Part shown: one piece after another, positions 27,393 to 38,422 of the stretch
Layout: every line of letters starts with the position of its first letter
Position numbering within the stretch: the stretch's first letter is position 1
Virus record (IMG/VR): IMGVR_UViG_3300034071_001031
Location: 1 to 45,312 of that record
DNA from: a virus
Length of the DNA: 45,312 bases
Strand: one strand, 5' to 3'
Notes under the pieces: generated by a model
What the model was told of the DNA's origin: nothing
Database searches by the model: none
The model's input: only the letters and a program-made list of their open reading frames with translations
Translations under genes and position numbers: made by a program

Positions 27393-29801
27393 ATGAAAAT
27401 CATTCTCTCACTTATTATCAGTGGAGCCTTGGTTGTTTCTGGCTTCGGACAAACCCGCAATGTGTTGGTTGGAACAAATAATACTGTTGTTCAGCCAACC
27501 AATTTTTGGAGCGCCGATGCCTCTAATGCTCGTTCTGGCCTTGGGCTTGGTAGCGCGGCCACAAATCCCGCATCCGCATTTCAGCCTTCTTCTTCCGCCC
27601 TTTCAAATATTGTCAGTGGAGATGGTTCTTCTCTGAGCAATTTGGCGGCATCCAATATTGTTGGAGTACTGACTCTTAGCCGTGGAGGAACATCAGCCAC
27701 AAACGCAGAATCAGCAAGGTCTAGTCTCGGCCTTTCATTCTCCGCTCTTACAAACACCAACTCATCTACATTTCGCAGCGCGATTGGGCTTTCTGCTGCT
27801 TGGTTAACCAATACTAGCATTACAAATTTTAGGTCAGATATTGGACTTGGCTTGAGCGCACTCACAAATACCAATATTGTTAATTTTAGAAGCGCAATTC
27901 TTCCAAGTTATTCTGGAAATACCAATAAGGTTCTAGCAGTAAACTCCAACGGAACTGACATCGAATGGGTTACCCAGACTGGTGGAGGATCAATAACTTC
28001 TGGAATTATCGCTATTACAAATGGCGGAACAGGAGCAACCAATGCCGCCCAAGCAAGAACCAACTTGGGATTAGGCGCAACAAATATTGTTCAGTTTCGC
28101 AGATTAGAAGTTTTGTCTGGAACTAATGCAAGTATTTGGCTGCAAGATGAAAGTCGAATTGAGGGCGATGGTGTTTTGTATTTAAATGCTGGAGAATTAT
28201 TTTTAGAAGTTGCTCCTGAATTTGGTGGAACAAACGCCAATTTCTTACAAGCTACTACTCGCACCAATCTTGGCCTCGGAGCCACATGGCTTACCAACAC
28301 CAACGTCACAAATTTCCGCACGGCGATTGGGTTGGGTTCATCCGATTCGGTTCAATTTGACGAAGTGTTTTCGCAAAGTTTTGAAGCTACGGCGGGCGGC
28401 ACTAATTATATCCGATTTAATAGTGAGTCAATAAGTTTTGGAACCCCCTCACTGGCAGCCACCACCCGCACCAACGTCGGACTCCCGCTCGCCGCCCTCA
28501 CCAACACAAACAATGCCAGCTTCATACAGGCCGTTCTTCCGTCCTATACTGGAAATCAAAGCAAGGTTCTTGCCTTAAATTCCAGCGCCAATGGCCTTGA
28601 GTGGGTTGCTGGAGGATCTGGACTTGCTATTCCGATTGCTATTGTAAACGGGGGCACTGGGGCAACCAACGCCGAAACCGCAAGAACAAATCTTGGATTG
28701 GGCGCTGCTTGGTTGACTAATACGGTTTTGACAAGTTTTAGAACTGATATAGGGCTTGGAGCCGCAAATGCCGTTACATTTGGTTCTGCCAATATTTTGG
28801 GAGCACTATCTGTTACTGGTGCTGTTACTTTTGGAGAGCCAGCACAAACTAGAACAAATCTTGGGTTGGGCGCAACATGGTTAACTAACACTAACACTAC
28901 AAATTTTCTAACAGCAATTAAAGCAGAATCAATGTGGAACACTGCGCTAACTACTTTTAATTCCTCAAATGAAACAAATTATATAACTGGAGGAGGAAAA
29001 AAATTAATTGCAAGTGTTTTTATTAATACATTACTTACAAACTTAACATTATGGTTGCCAAATACAAATGAATCTAATTTTGGAGATATTGTAACTATTA
29101 ATATTAACTCCGCATACAGCGCAGCGTTTGATCTTCAAATAAAAGCAATAGTTCCAAACTTTGGAACTACTAACTCACTAGAGACAATCACAAACTCTGA
29201 CACATCAAGGCATTATGAATATCAACCACTAACTGGTTGGACAGAAATATTTCCAGAAGTGGTTTATGATAACGGAGCAACAATGAAAATTAATAAAAGA
29301 TCTTCCCCAACAGTTGCTGGTTTAACAATAAATGGAACATTATATGGATTAAAAACCAATGTTGGCCCATTTGAAGGTGTTGGTAATTTCTTTGCTTCAA
29401 ACAATACAACACTAAGTAACGAAACTCTTTTCCGTGTTGGCTTGGCCGAAGCAACAAATCGTTCGGCTCAATTTGGATTCCGTGTGGCCCGCACTAACAA
29501 TGGAGGTGAAGGATTCGCTGTGTTCAGCGTTTTTGGATACAATGCCCTTATGATGATCGGGCCATCCGATCGCTCGCGCACAAACACCGCAACCAATGCA
29601 GGTATTGAGGCTGATATTTTTTCTATTTCACCGACCAACAAAGTAATGACTCTCATTACCACCAACACAGGAGCCATGCAAATGCATCGTCCGATTGGGT
29701 TTAATACCAATGCTTCCGCTCCAACAAATACAACCAACGTTGTTGGATGGATTGAATTTTATGTCGGAACCAATTCTGTAAGAGTTCCCTACTATCAATG
29801 A
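27393..29801 (+). CDS. tail-fibre-like repeat protein with signal peptide, 802 aa
   Basis: MKIILSLIISGALVVSGFGQT reads as a Sec signal peptide. The mature part contains about ten repeats of the form ARTNLGLGATWLTNTNVTNF, with a shorter variant RSDIGLGLSALTNTN, characteristic of long trimeric fibres. The region 28900-29440 is distinctly AT-rich. C-terminal RVPYYQ ends a beta-rich domain. Probably host-recognition fibre; a signal peptide on a fibre is unusual. Confidence 0.75.
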   Translation: MKIILSLIISGALVVSGFGQTRNVLVGTNNTVVQPTNFWSADASNARSGLGLGSAATNPASAFQPSSSALSNIVSGDGSSLSNLAASNIVGVLTLSRGGTSATNAESARSSLGLSFSALTNTNSSTFRSAIGLSAAWLTNTSITNFRSDIGLGLSALTNTNIVNFRSAILPSYSGNTNKVLAVNSNGTDIEWVTQTGGGSITSGIIAITNGGTGATNAAQARTNLGLGATNIVQFRRLEVLSGTNASIWLQDESRIEGDGVLYLNAGELFLEVAPEFGGTNANFLQATTRTNLGLGATWLTNTNVTNFRTAIGLGSSDSVQFDEVFSQSFEATAGGTNYIRFNSESISFGTPSLAATTRTNVGLPLAALTNTNNASFIQAVLPSYTGNQSKVLALNSSANGLEWVAGGSGLAIPIAIVNGGTGATNAETARTNLGLGAAWLTNTVLTSFRTDIGLGAANAVTFGSANILGALSVTGAVTFGEPAQTRTNLGLGATWLTNTNTTNFLTAIKAESMWNTALTTFNSSNETNYITGGGKKLIASVFINTLLTNLTLWLPNTNESNFGDIVTININSAYSAAFDLQIKAIVPNFGTTNSLETITNSDTSRHYEYQPLTGWTEIFPEVVYDNGATMKINKRSSPTVAGLTINGTLYGLKTNVGPFEGVGNFFASNNTTLSNETLFRVGLAEATNRSAQFGFRVARTNNGGEGFAVFSVFGYNALMMIGPSDRSRTNTATNAGIEADIFSISPTNKVMTLITTNTGAMQMHRPIGFNTNASAPTNTTNVVGWIEFYVGTNSVRVPYYQ

Positions 29802-30166
29802 CCAATTACTGGAGACTTGAGAGAGATATTGACATCGTCCAAGGAAAAACATGGACGGCAAAATTTCGTTATCTAACAAAGTCATGCAAGGGTAAGTCTA
29901 CTGTCCCAGTCAATCTTTCTGGATACGGGGCAAACATGGTTATTCGTGAGTGCGCCAAGGATAGTGCTACATTGCTCACGTTGACTTCTGGAAACGGGAT
30001 TACGCTTGGAGGAACCGCTGGCACTATCGAAATTGAAATCACCGCCACACAGGCTGCAAATCTTACAGCAGGAGACAACGTCTACGAAATCGAACTATAC
30101 CAAGGCTATACCTATATTGCATTCGCCACTGGTAAGGCCAAGGTCTATCAGGAGATTGCCCGATGA
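29798..30166 (+). CDS. tail/baseplate-type structural protein, paralog, 122 aa
   Basis: [40 protein letters not shown], then a Thr/Gly-rich second half ([15 protein letters not shown]). Same family as 26709-27071. Overlaps the preceding and following genes by 4 nt. Confidence 0.7.
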   Translation: MTNYWRLERDIDIVQGKTWTAKFRYLTKSCKGKSTVPVNLSGYGANMVIRECAKDSATLLTLTSGNGITLGGTAGTIEIEITATQAANLTAGDNVYEIELYQGYTYIAFATGKAKVYQEIAR

Positions 30167-32982
30167 GCCAAGAAGTCATTGAGGTAACAGAGAGGGAGAT
30201 TGAGGTTATAGAGATTGTGGAGCGCGGCCCCGCTGGGCCTACTGGCCCGCAACCCGATATCAACTATGAGGTAGTTTCAAGCGCCCGAACCCTAGAAGCA
30301 GCAGACCTTATAGCTGCCGATACATCTGGAGAGGCGTTTACTCTTACTTTGCCAGCAAACCCAAGTAATGGTGATGCGGTAGATATCTTCGACTTTTCTG
30401 ATACTTTCGACACCAACAATCTGACCATCGCCCGAAACGGAACAAAGATTGAGGGAATTGAAGAGAATTTAGTATGTAACGTCGAAGGAGCTTACTTCAC
30501 GATGATCTACACGGGGGCTACCCGTGGATGGCAGATTCTTCCGCGCTATGGCACTTCTGGCGGTGCTGGAGAATCCACGCTTACCACAACTGGTGATATG
30601 CTCTATCGGGCTACAGGCGTCAATGCCAGACTCCCAATCGGAACCGCAGGACAAATTCTCAAGGTTAACTCTGGAGCCACTGCCCCCGAATGGGGAACCA
30701 TTTCTACTGCACCCAGCGGCCCCGCAGGAGGAGACCTCACAGGAACCTATCCTAATCCGACTTTAACTACTTCAGGTGTCGGCGCGGGAACCTACACCAA
30801 AGTTACTGTTGACACCAAAGGACGAGTTACTACTGGAGCTACAGCCACTCCAGCAGATATTGGAGCGGCGGCGTCAACCCATGCATCAACCCACGCAGAT
30901 GGTGGATCGGATTCTATCCAACCATTTACTGGAGTAAGATTTGATACAGTCAGCCCCGATGGAACTCCTTCGGTTGGTCAGATGGTCTGGAACGATAATG
31001 ACGGAACGGTTGACATGCTCCTCAAGGGAGGAAATGTCAATATGCAGATTGGGCAATCCTCCATCCATCGCGTCTACAACGATTCAGGCGCGTCTATAGC
31101 AAAAGGTAAGGTTGTTTATATCTACGGATCTCAGGGCCAAAGAACGACTGTTCGTTTGGCCGACAATGACGGCGACACAACTTCTGCCAGAACATTCGGA
31201 TTCACCGCTGAAGCTATTGCCGATGGTCAGTCTGGTTTCGTTATTTCTGAAGGTGTTTTGAATAACATCTCTACAAGCGGTTTTGCTGATGGAACCATAC
31301 TTTGGCTTGGAGATGATGGAAACTATGTCGGAACTAGGCCAACCCAACCAGAGCATGGAGTATTTTTGGGTGTGGTAGTCAAGGGCAACAGCGTTGGGGC
31401 AGGATCTATCTTTGTCAAAGTTCAAAACGGACAAGAACTTGATGAACTCCACGATGTGTTGATTACAAGCGCGTCTGCTGGACAGGTGCTGGCCCGAAAC
31501 ACAGGAAATACTCTTTGGGTCAACAAAACTTTGGCAGCGGCGGATGTAGGTGCAGCAGCCTCTTCCCACACCCACGTTGTCGCAGACGTAACAGGCGCAG
31601 CCGCCTCTGGCTCCATCACCACATCGGGCCTAACCCAAGCCACCGCGAGAATTTTGGGAAGGACGACAGCCAGCACAGGCTCCATCGAGGAGATCCAAAT
31701 CGGATCGGGCCTTTCGCTGTCGGCGGGGGAGTTGTCGGCTACGGGCGGAAGCGGCGTCACCGATGGCGACAAAGGCGACATCACCGTCAGCGCATCGGGC
31801 GCGACATGGACGATTGATTCGGGCGCAGTCGGAACGGCCAAGCTCGGCGGCGACATTACGACAGCGGGCAAAGCCCTGCTCGATGACGCGGACGCAGCGG
31901 CACAGCGGACGACCTTGGGCCTCGCTGCCTCGGCCACGACCGACACGACCAACGCCAGCAACATTTCCAGTGGGACGCTTGCTGTGGCGCGTATGGGCAG
32001 CGGGACGCCGAGTGCGTCGAACTTTTTGAGGGGAGATGGTAGCTGGCAGACGGTAAGCGGCGGCGTTTCGGCCATAGCCTCCAGCGCCTCACAAGTCCTT
32101 GCCGTCAGCGGCTCCGACTTGGCGGGCGTGGACGGCAACACCATCGACTCGGCAGACCCTTTCATCAAGTGGAACGACACCGCTGCGCGTTTGGAATACG
32201 CCAACCCGCTCTCGCGGCCCAGCGGGGCAATGTATGTCGGGCTGGCTCCGACTACTACGGCGCTGGGAAGTGATGCCGTAAATTTACAAGGCTCAAGATT
32301 AGCGGCAACGTCAGTGGCCTCTGGCGCTAATTCTGTTGCTATTGGCAACAGCTCAAGGGCTGGCAACGGCCAAGCGGTTGCCATTGGTTCTGTGGCGGCG
32401 GTCACTGGAAACAATGGAATTGCAATAGGTCGAGATTCGGGCGCGGCGGGCAACGATTCTTGCGCGCTTGGTCGAGGCGCAAGCTCAAGTCAGGCGAGCA
32501 GCGTGGCTATTGGTTTCAATGCGACTGCATCTGGCGTTAATTCATCTGCTGTCGGAACGCTTGCTACCGCAGACCTTCGCGCACAGTTTGCCACGTTGCC
32601 GTTCAACGCGGTCTATTGGGGCGGCAGCACAACAAACGCGACCGCCACCATCCTCAACTTAGACACCACCGCCACCTCGCGCTTCACCATCGCCGCCTCC
32701 ACCGCGCTCGCCGTAGACATCCTCTTGGTCGCCCGCCGCTCGGACACGCAGGACAAATGGCTTGTCGCCCGCCGCTTCCTTGGCATCCGCCGCGATGGCA
32801 GCAACAACACCGCGCTCATCGGCAGTGTGCAGACCCTCGGCGTTGATCAAAGCGCAGGCTCGCCAACATGGACTTTCGCGCTGACCGCCGACGATACCAA
32901 CGAAGCCTTGCAACTGGAAGTCACGGGCGCGGCCTCCGAAACCGTTCAATGGCGGGCCACAGCAATCTATCGCGTTGCTTAA
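30163..32982 (+). CDS. large tail-fibre protein with collagen-like and YadA-head repeats, 939 aa
   Basis: N-terminal helical, then GPAGPTGP, then a beta domain ([20 protein letters not shown]). Repeats follow near [22 protein letters not shown]-terminal part contains [30 protein letters not shown] and [12 protein letters not shown], the YadA-head left-handed beta-roll. A domain around 31080-31440 ([20 protein letters not shown]) is likely another beta module. GC content rises sharply after about 31550. Host-binding fibre. Confidence 0.8.
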   Translation: MSQEVIEVTEREIEVIEIVERGPAGPTGPQPDINYEVVSSARTLEAADLIAADTSGEAFTLTLPANPSNGDAVDIFDFSDTFDTNNLTIARNGTKIEGIEENLVCNVEGAYFTMIYTGATRGWQILPRYGTSGGAGESTLTTTGDMLYRATGVNARLPIGTAGQILKVNSGATAPEWGTISTAPSGPAGGDLTGTYPNPTLTTSGVGAGTYTKVTVDTKGRVTTGATATPADIGAAASTHASTHADGGSDSIQPFTGVRFDTVSPDGTPSVGQMVWNDNDGTVDMLLKGGNVNMQIGQSSIHRVYNDSGASIAKGKVVYIYGSQGQRTTVRLADNDGDTTSARTFGFTAEAIADGQSGFVISEGVLNNISTSGFADGTILWLGDDGNYVGTRPTQPEHGVFLGVVVKGNSVGAGSIFVKVQNGQELDELHDVLITSASAGQVLARNTGNTLWVNKTLAAADVGAAASSHTHVVADVTGAAASGSITTSGLTQATARILGRTTASTGSIEEIQIGSGLSLSAGELSATGGSGVTDGDKGDITVSASGATWTIDSGAVGTAKLGGDITTAGKALLDDADAAAQRTTLGLAASATTDTTNASNISSGTLAVARMGSGTPSASNFLRGDGSWQTVSGGVSAIASSASQVLAVSGSDLAGVDGNTIDSADPFIKWNDTAARLEYANPLSRPSGAMYVGLAPTTTALGSDAVNLQGSRLAATSVASGANSVAIGNSSRAGNGQAVAIGSVAAVTGNNGIAIGRDSGAAGNDSCALGRGASSSQASSVAIGFNATASGVNSSAVGTLATADLRAQFATLPFNAVYWGGSTTNATATILNLDTTATSRFTIAASTALAVDILLVARRSDTQDKWLVARRFLGIRRDGSNNTALIGSVQTLGVDQSAGSPTWTFALTADDTNEALQLEVTGAASETVQWRATAIYRVA

Positions 32983-32983
32983 T

Positions 32984-33526
32984 ATGAACACCGAAACCAT
33001 CTACAACGTCCTCCTCGACCAGCCTCGCCAGATTGACGGCAGGACATGGCACGGCTTCAGCTACCAGATAACCCGCGATGATAGCGGCAAGATCGAAGTG
33101 CGCGAGCATGGCTGGCCGACGAAGCTGACCATTTACGAAGCGGACGGCCCCGAACTCGATGCGCTGGACGAGGCTACGGTTAAGGCCGCTATTGAGGCCG
33201 CGCTGCCCGCGGATGAGAGCTATGTGATTCCGCCGCCGCCTGTGCCGTTTGTGGAGACTTTTACGGCAGAGCAAGTGGTCGCCAAGTATTTCTCCGCCTA
33301 CCAGATCGCCGCCCTGCAACGCTTGGAAATGGCCCTCATGCAAGCAGGCAAGCCCCTCGGCGTGAAGATGACCGCCGCGAAGACATGGCTTGAAGGCGTC
33401 ATGCTTTCTTGGGCCGCGAACCCAACACCCGCACCAGCGGAGTCTTTCGGCGTGCCGCAGGCGACCTTTGCGGAGGCCAGTGCGGAGGCTGTGGCTGACC
33501 TCAATACCCCAAACCCCGAATCATAA
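32984..33526 (+). CDS. fibre-associated hypothetical protein, 180 aa
   Basis: MNTETIYNVLLDQPRQIDGR, then YQITRDDSGKIEVREHGWPT. The middle is Pro-rich (VIPPPPVPFVETFTAEQVVA) and the C-terminal half helical (YFSAYQIAALQRLEMALMQA). The ATG at 32984 follows the fibre stop by 1 nt. GC-rich like the preceding fibre C-terminal part. Possibly a fibre-assembly chaperone. Confidence 0.6.
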   Translation: MNTETIYNVLLDQPRQIDGRTWHGFSYQITRDDSGKIEVREHGWPTKLTIYEADGPELDALDEATVKAAIEAALPADESYVIPPPPVPFVETFTAEQVVAKYFSAYQIAALQRLEMALMQAGKPLGVKMTAAKTWLEGVMLSWAANPTPAPAESFGVPQATFAEASAEAVADLNTPNPES

Positions 33527-33741
33527 TGGCATTCCTATCCGCATATTATCCCCAGCCCGTAGTGGCAGGAACCACCGCAGGAACCTATGCGGAGGGAGAC
33601 GATGCTGCCTTCAAGGTGGGATCGGATGACATTGAGATCACTAGTGCGGCCAAGGGGATTATCTTTCGGGATTCCAATGGGGTCAGACGCCGACTCAGAG
33701 TAGACACAGACGGAACCCCGCTAACAGAGGTATTACCATGA
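33526..33741 (+). CDS. small structural protein, 71 aa
   Basis: MAFLSAYYPQPVVAGTTAGT, then AAFKVGSDDIEITSAAKGII. Beta-rich small phage structural protein. Stop overlaps the next start (ATGATG). Function unknown. Confidence 0.65.
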   Translation: MAFLSAYYPQPVVAGTTAGTYAEGDDAAFKVGSDDIEITSAAKGIIFRDSNGVRRRLRVDTDGTPLTEVLP

Positions 33742-34445
33742 TGAAGAAACTAGCACTTACACTTGTATTCGGGATTCTGGGAGTCGGGGTCTATGGCCAG
33801 ACAATCAAGAGTCTGGGGTACAACACGACCAATGGGCAGGTGGTTTATAGCGGAACGAATTTGCTGGAGTTTGCTGACAATGTTCAATTTCAGAATGTTT
33901 GGGCGCGAGGCAACTTTGCTGTTAGGAGCGGCACGAATGATCCGATAGTTTATATAGGGGACGATTTGATTGAAACATCTGTTCCCATTGAATTTTTAAC
34001 TAACGCGGCGTCATTAACCCGCACCAATCTCGGTCTCGGATGGAGCGCGTTGACTAATACCAACGCTTCAAATTTCCGAAATGCTATTGACCTCGGAACA
34101 AACGATTCTCCTAGGTTTGGAGCAGTAAACGTGATTGACACTATATTTTCTTTTGGACAGACCTTAATCAGTGGAGGTTCAATTTCGGTTAATAATTCTA
34201 ACAGCCAAGGCGTTTCAATGAATCCTGCTGGTTATACGGCTGGAAGTATCAATATTGTGAGTGGTGTAGGAGGTAATACAAATGCGATTACTTTTAGTGC
34301 TGCCGCAGCCGCAGCAACCCGCACGAATCTTGGAATCGGCAATGGCATCACCACCAACCGCACTTTTGTCTCCTACAACGGAACTAACTACACCACGAAC
34401 TCCGTGACCATATCCAACGGGATCATAACTGGCTGGACACAATAG
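33738..34445 (+). CDS. second fibre-like protein with signal peptide, 235 aa
   Basis: MMKKLALTLVFGILGVGVYG is a signal peptide. Two repeats of the LTRTNLGLGWSALTNTNASN type, shared with 27393-29801, and NGITTNRTFVSYNGTNYTTN near the end. A shorter relative of the 802-aa fibre; the start is either of two in-tandem ATGs. Confidence 0.72.
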   Translation: MMKKLALTLVFGILGVGVYGQTIKSLGYNTTNGQVVYSGTNLLEFADNVQFQNVWARGNFAVRSGTNDPIVYIGDDLIETSVPIEFLTNAASLTRTNLGLGWSALTNTNASNFRNAIDLGTNDSPRFGAVNVIDTIFSFGQTLISGGSISVNNSNSQGVSMNPAGYTAGSINIVSGVGGNTNAITFSAAAAAATRTNLGIGNGITTNRTFVSYNGTNYTTNSVTISNGIITGWTQ

Positions 34446-34472
34446 ACATAATAACCTAAACTCTTTAATTCA

Positions 34473-36743
34473 ATGGCTTCTAACGGTAACGCAGAATTGG
34501 AAAATCTACCAGAAAGTGGTAGTCCCCCGAAAAAACGCATCAAATCATCTGATAGCCTTGTCTCTATTGCAGACAAGTATATCGAACAAGACGAGGATGC
34601 GGCATATCTTCGGGCGCGGGCGCAAGCCCTAGTCAATGGAGAAGCCCCCTACGATGCCGAAGAATTAAAATCCAAAGGACTGACCCATGTGGTCAATGCT
34701 AATTTTGGGGAAGCAAATGCCATCATGGAAGCCGCTTTGGCTCCGTATATCGAACTACAGAACGGGGTTCCTCGTATTGCTAATGTCGTTATGGATTCTT
34801 ATCAGGGCGACTCCAATGAGGACTCCGAAATCATCTCTGAAGAGTTTGACTGGATGCTTAAAGAATGGAGCGATCATGCCTACAACATGCAACTTCTTTC
34901 CCGTGAGTTTGTGGGTGACGGGGTTGGTGTTGCTATGTGGCCCGACGAACGCTCCATCTTCTGGGAGCCTTGCGGCCTTAAAGACTTCAAGGTGGCCCGC
35001 GATACCAAGGTATCAGATGAATCTATTGAGGTCGCCATCGTCCAACGCTCCATGAGCGTGAGCGAACTTTACCGCTATATCCGTAACCCAAAAGCCGCAA
35101 AAGAATTGGGATGGAATCTCAATGCAGTTAAACAAGCTATTTGGAAAGCTTCCACCAAGCGGGATCAATGGAAGAACTACACCGCCCACTGGGAAGATTT
35201 TGAGCGCGAAATCAAAGAGAATGATCTTTACGCTGGAGAGTCGGCATACCATCGCGCTCAATTGATTTACGGATACAACCGCGAATTCGACGGCAAATTC
35301 ACCCAGCTTATCGGTTCCCGCGACTCTTCGGATTTCCTCTATGAGCGTTACAGCCGTTATGGAAATGTAAACCAGTGCTTTGTTATTTTTACCTATGGAG
35401 TCGGACAAGGAACCTTCCACACGATTCGTGGACTGAAGCAAAAGATCTATAACCAGATCCAGATTTCCAATCGTGTTCTTTGCCAGTCTGCCCAAGCTGC
35501 TATTACAGCAGGACTCATTCAGTTACAGGGTGACGCCGAAGCTATCCAAGACTTTCAATATATTGAGGTTGGGCCTTATACGTTCATCCCTAGTGGGTTG
35601 ACCCCGATCCAACTTCAACCTCCTTCTATTGCAACTCAGGGTCTCCCTGTTTACAACCTAATGAGCCAAGTGTTGCAGAACAACACAGGCAGCTATCGCT
35701 CACGCCAAACAGGATCAGATGGTCAGGCCCGTTCTGCTACAGAGGTTGTACAGCAGGCCCGCCAAGAATCGACATTGAACGCCGCAGCATTAGAGCTTTT
35801 TTACACTCCGTATAACAAGCTGCTTACCGAGCAATACCGTAGGGCTGTAAATCCTCTTCTTACCGCCAATGACAAGGGCGGGCAACTTGCTCTTGAGTTT
35901 CGCAGGCGTTGTGCTCGCAGGGGAGTAAGCGTCGAGCGTATGCGCCAGTTCCTTAAAGTCACAGCCTTCCGTGCCATGGGTGACGGAAGCCCCGTAATGA
36001 CCGAAATGGCATCCAAACAACTTATGGAGCTTTATTCCTTGATGGATGAAAAGGGCAAAGAAAACACTCTTCGTTCTGTCATCGCTGGCATCTCTGGTGT
36101 GGGTTGGCAAAAAGTTAATCTATTCGTCTCCGATAAAGGCCCGCGCCGTACCATCGATTACGATATTGCTAATCTTGAGAATGGAAACCTCCGTCAAGGT
36201 ATCCAGCAAATGGTTCACGATAGCCAGAACCATGCTGTGCATATTGAGGCTCATATCCCGATGATTGCCGAGATTATTGAAGCACATCGTCAGCAGCAGA
36301 TGGCCGATGAGCAGGCAATGCAGATCCTTCGTCCCGCCGCAGACCACGTTACAGAACATCTTGTCTTGTTTTCTAATAACAGCTTCAGGGCGCAGGAAGT
36401 TCGCGAACTCAAGCGCCAACTCCAGAATCTTACGGCTTACATCGATGAACTTGAGCAACAGGTCATCAACCGTATGATGGCTCAACAAAGCCAAGCGCAA
36501 GAACAGGCCATGCAGCAAGCGCCTCAAGGACAGATTGATCCACGTTCCGAAATGGAACTTCAAAAAGCGCAACTCAAGTTAGCCGAAATGCAGGAAAAGC
36601 GGATGATGAACCAAGAGACCCATCAGCAAAAGATGGAAACAATCCGCCAACAGATGGCTCTGAATGATCTTAAAACCCGCAGTTCTATTCTGGAGAAAAC
36701 CGCCAGACCCGCAGGCCGACCCCCGATGGCTACAACGGCGTAA
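34473..36743 (+). CDS. portal protein, podovirus type, 756 aa
   Basis: Forms the DNA entry ring at the capsid vertex. Recognised by length, gene order (between fibre genes and scaffold) and portal features: MQLLSREFVGDGVGVAMWPD, YNREFDGKFTQLIGSRDSSD, QIQISNRVLCQSAQAAITAG, and a C-terminal coiled coil (HQQKMETIRQQMALNDLKTR) forming a barrel-like tail. Confidence 0.88.
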   Translation: MASNGNAELENLPESGSPPKKRIKSSDSLVSIADKYIEQDEDAAYLRARAQALVNGEAPYDAEELKSKGLTHVVNANFGEANAIMEAALAPYIELQNGVPRIANVVMDSYQGDSNEDSEIISEEFDWMLKEWSDHAYNMQLLSREFVGDGVGVAMWPDERSIFWEPCGLKDFKVARDTKVSDESIEVAIVQRSMSVSELYRYIRNPKAAKELGWNLNAVKQAIWKASTKRDQWKNYTAHWEDFEREIKENDLYAGESAYHRAQLIYGYNREFDGKFTQLIGSRDSSDFLYERYSRYGNVNQCFVIFTYGVGQGTFHTIRGLKQKIYNQIQISNRVLCQSAQAAITAGLIQLQGDAEAIQDFQYIEVGPYTFIPSGLTPIQLQPPSIATQGLPVYNLMSQVLQNNTGSYRSRQTGSDGQARSATEVVQQARQESTLNAAALELFYTPYNKLLTEQYRRAVNPLLTANDKGGQLALEFRRRCARRGVSVERMRQFLKVTAFRAMGDGSPVMTEMASKQLMELYSLMDEKGKENTLRSVIAGISGVGWQKVNLFVSDKGPRRTIDYDIANLENGNLRQGIQQMVHDSQNHAVHIEAHIPMIAEIIEAHRQQQMADEQAMQILRPAADHVTEHLVLFSNNSFRAQEVRELKRQLQNLTAYIDELEQQVINRMMAQQSQAQEQAMQQAPQGQIDPRSEMELQKAQLKLAEMQEKRMMNQETHQQKMETIRQQMALNDLKTRSSILEKTARPAGRPPMATTA

Positions 36744-36752
36744 TATTTATAC

Positions 36753-36779
36753 TAGACAAATTTAAAATCTGCGTATAGT
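36753..36779 (+). promoter_or_regulatory. candidate promoter
   Basis: TAGACA (36753-36758), 15 nt, TATAGT (36774-36779), 12 nt before the next ATG. The spacing is short. It may drive the head-protein genes. Confidence 0.45.
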
Positions 36780-36791
36780 TAGATCTTATTA

Positions 36792-37079
36792 ATGGATTGG
36801 ACAGATCAAGATGCTGGTGAATGGGCGAGGGCATGGTCGTTGCCCATTATGCAGAAGGGGCTTAAATTCATCTCCAAGCGGGTTCGTCCGAAGCGGAGCA
36901 GTAGTCCTGTGGCACAAGGTTTCGATTTGTCGCCAGTGTTCATTAAGAGCGCGGGTTTTTACGAGGGCAGTCAAGAGGTTATGGATCTCATTGAAACTCT
37001 TGGTTATGGACAGGTAAATAAACCTAAATTTGACTTGCCAGAACCCTTTTCCCATATAACTTCAGAAGAAACCAAATAA
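36792..37079 (+). CDS. hypothetical protein, 95 aa
   Basis: Begins MDWTDQDAGEWARAWSLPIM, then KGLKFISKRVRPKRSSSPVA, basic in the middle, acidic tail. Between portal and scaffold, so likely head-related. Function unknown. Confidence 0.65.
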   Translation: MDWTDQDAGEWARAWSLPIMQKGLKFISKRVRPKRSSSPVAQGFDLSPVFIKSAGFYEGSQEVMDLIETLGYGQVNKPKFDLPEPFSHITSEETK

Positions 37080-37087
37080 TATAACTT

Positions 37088-38422
37088 ATGGCTAATATCC
37101 TTAATTCCGCCCTTACGGGTGACGCAGACTTTGCTGGAACCATTTTTGGAGGCGCTAATGCCGAACCAGCCCCCGAAGCTCAACCCAATGAAACTCCAGC
37201 GCCCGAAACCCAAGAGCCAGATGTCAAGCCCGCAGCCGAAACCCCGAAAGAGGAAGCTTCTAAAGAAGAGAAAAAAGCTCCCATCAAAGCGGAACCCAAG
37301 ACCGAAAAGAAACCCAAGGCCACCAAGGAAGAAGCGGAGAAGGTAGTTTCAGATATTACCAAAGAAGTGTCTTCGGAGGCCACTACAGAGAAATCAAATG
37401 AAAATACTTCAGAGGACGATCTCCCTGTCAACCCCCACTTTGCCGATAAGCCCGTAGCGGACAAGCCCGAAGGTGATGATTCCGAGAAGGGAATCTCAAG
37501 CTGGAAGGAGATCAAAGGCGAAATGAAAAAAGCCCGTGAAGAGCGGGATCGTCTCAAGGCCGAATTGGAAGCCACCAAAGAGAAGGTGGGTAAGTATGAA
37601 GGAGAGACCGTTAAAACCCTTCAAGAAGAGCTTGAGGCTTACAAAACTCGCATGGCAGAGCTTAATCGCGAGCTAAAGACCGCAAACTTTGAAAGAAGTC
37701 CCGAATACGTTGAGACTATCAAAAAGCCTCTAAGCGGCCTCCAAGGCGATTTGAAAGCCATTGCAGAAGCCAATGACGCCGACTTCTCCAAGCTGTGGCA
37801 AGCACTGACTGAGCCAGACGCCCGTAAGCGTATCGATTCTCTGGAAGACCTTACCTCCGACTTCAAGCGCATGGAACAACTTTCCATCGTCAAAATGGCC
37901 GATAAATACCATGAGTTGGCCCAATACCATCAAAGGTTCCAACAAGAAGCCGAGACCCTTGCAGAGGCAGAAGCTGCCCGTAAGGCCCAATCTGAACAGG
38001 AGTTTATTGAGAACGACCTACGACTCCAGAAGGCTTTTACAGCCAAGACTTGGACTAATCTGGAAGACCGATACAATTTCCTCCAAGAAATCGACGGACA
38101 GGATGATTGGAATAGCCATATCCGCAATGCCAAGAAAAACGCCGCAGAGACTAATTTGGATCGCTTGAGCGTCGAAGACCGAAGCGCCATCCTCGCACGG
38201 GCTGCTGTTGTCCCCTTCCTAGAATCGGCCATCAACCACTATACAACCCAGATGGAGCGGGTGAATGCCGAAAAAGACAGCAAAATCAAAGAACTCCAGA
38301 CTCAACTAGAAGGTCTGGTTGGCGCTACGCCGTCCCTTGGCAAGGCCACCGAGACCGAAGCGGATTCCGATGATGAAGATGCTGACAGTCTGATGAACTT
38401 CGGAAAATCTATATTCCGTTAA
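37088..38422 (+). CDS. scaffolding protein, 444 aa
   Basis: Guides capsid assembly. A Pro/Glu/Lys-rich N-terminal half (APEAQPNETPAPETQEPDVK), then a long charged coiled coil (EEIKGEMKKAREERDRLKAE type, about residues 140-200), and further helices to a LMNFGKSIFR end. Position just before the major capsid gene and composition support the call. Confidence 0.82.
   Translation: MANILNSALTGDADFAGTIFGGANAEPAPEAQPNETPAPETQEPDVKPAAETPKEEASKEEKKAPIKAEPKTEKKPKATKEEAEKVVSDITKEVSSEATTEKSNENTSEDDLPVNPHFADKPVADKPEGDDSEKGISSWKEIKGEMKKAREERDRLKAELEATKEKVGKYEGETVKTLQEELEAYKTRMAELNRELKTANFERSPEYVETIKKPLSGLQGDLKAIAEANDADFSKLWQALTEPDARKRIDSLEDLTSDFKRMEQLSIVKMADKYHELAQYHQRFQQEAETLAEAEAARKAQSEQEFIENDLRLQKAFTAKTWTNLEDRYNFLQEIDGQDDWNSHIRNAKKNAAETNLDRLSVEDRSAILARAAVVPFLESAINHYTTQMERVNAEKDSKIKELQTQLEGLVGATPSLGKATETEADSDDEDADSLMNFGKSIFR

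Noticed and set aside
28000-29800. diversity-generating retroelement acting on fibre repeats
   Set aside because: No reverse transcriptase or template repeat in the window; the repeats are ordinary fibre repeats.
31422-32453. 343-aa frame antisense to the large fibre gene
   Set aside because: Low-complexity Ala/Pro/Ser sequence created by the GC-rich fibre repeats; no start signal.
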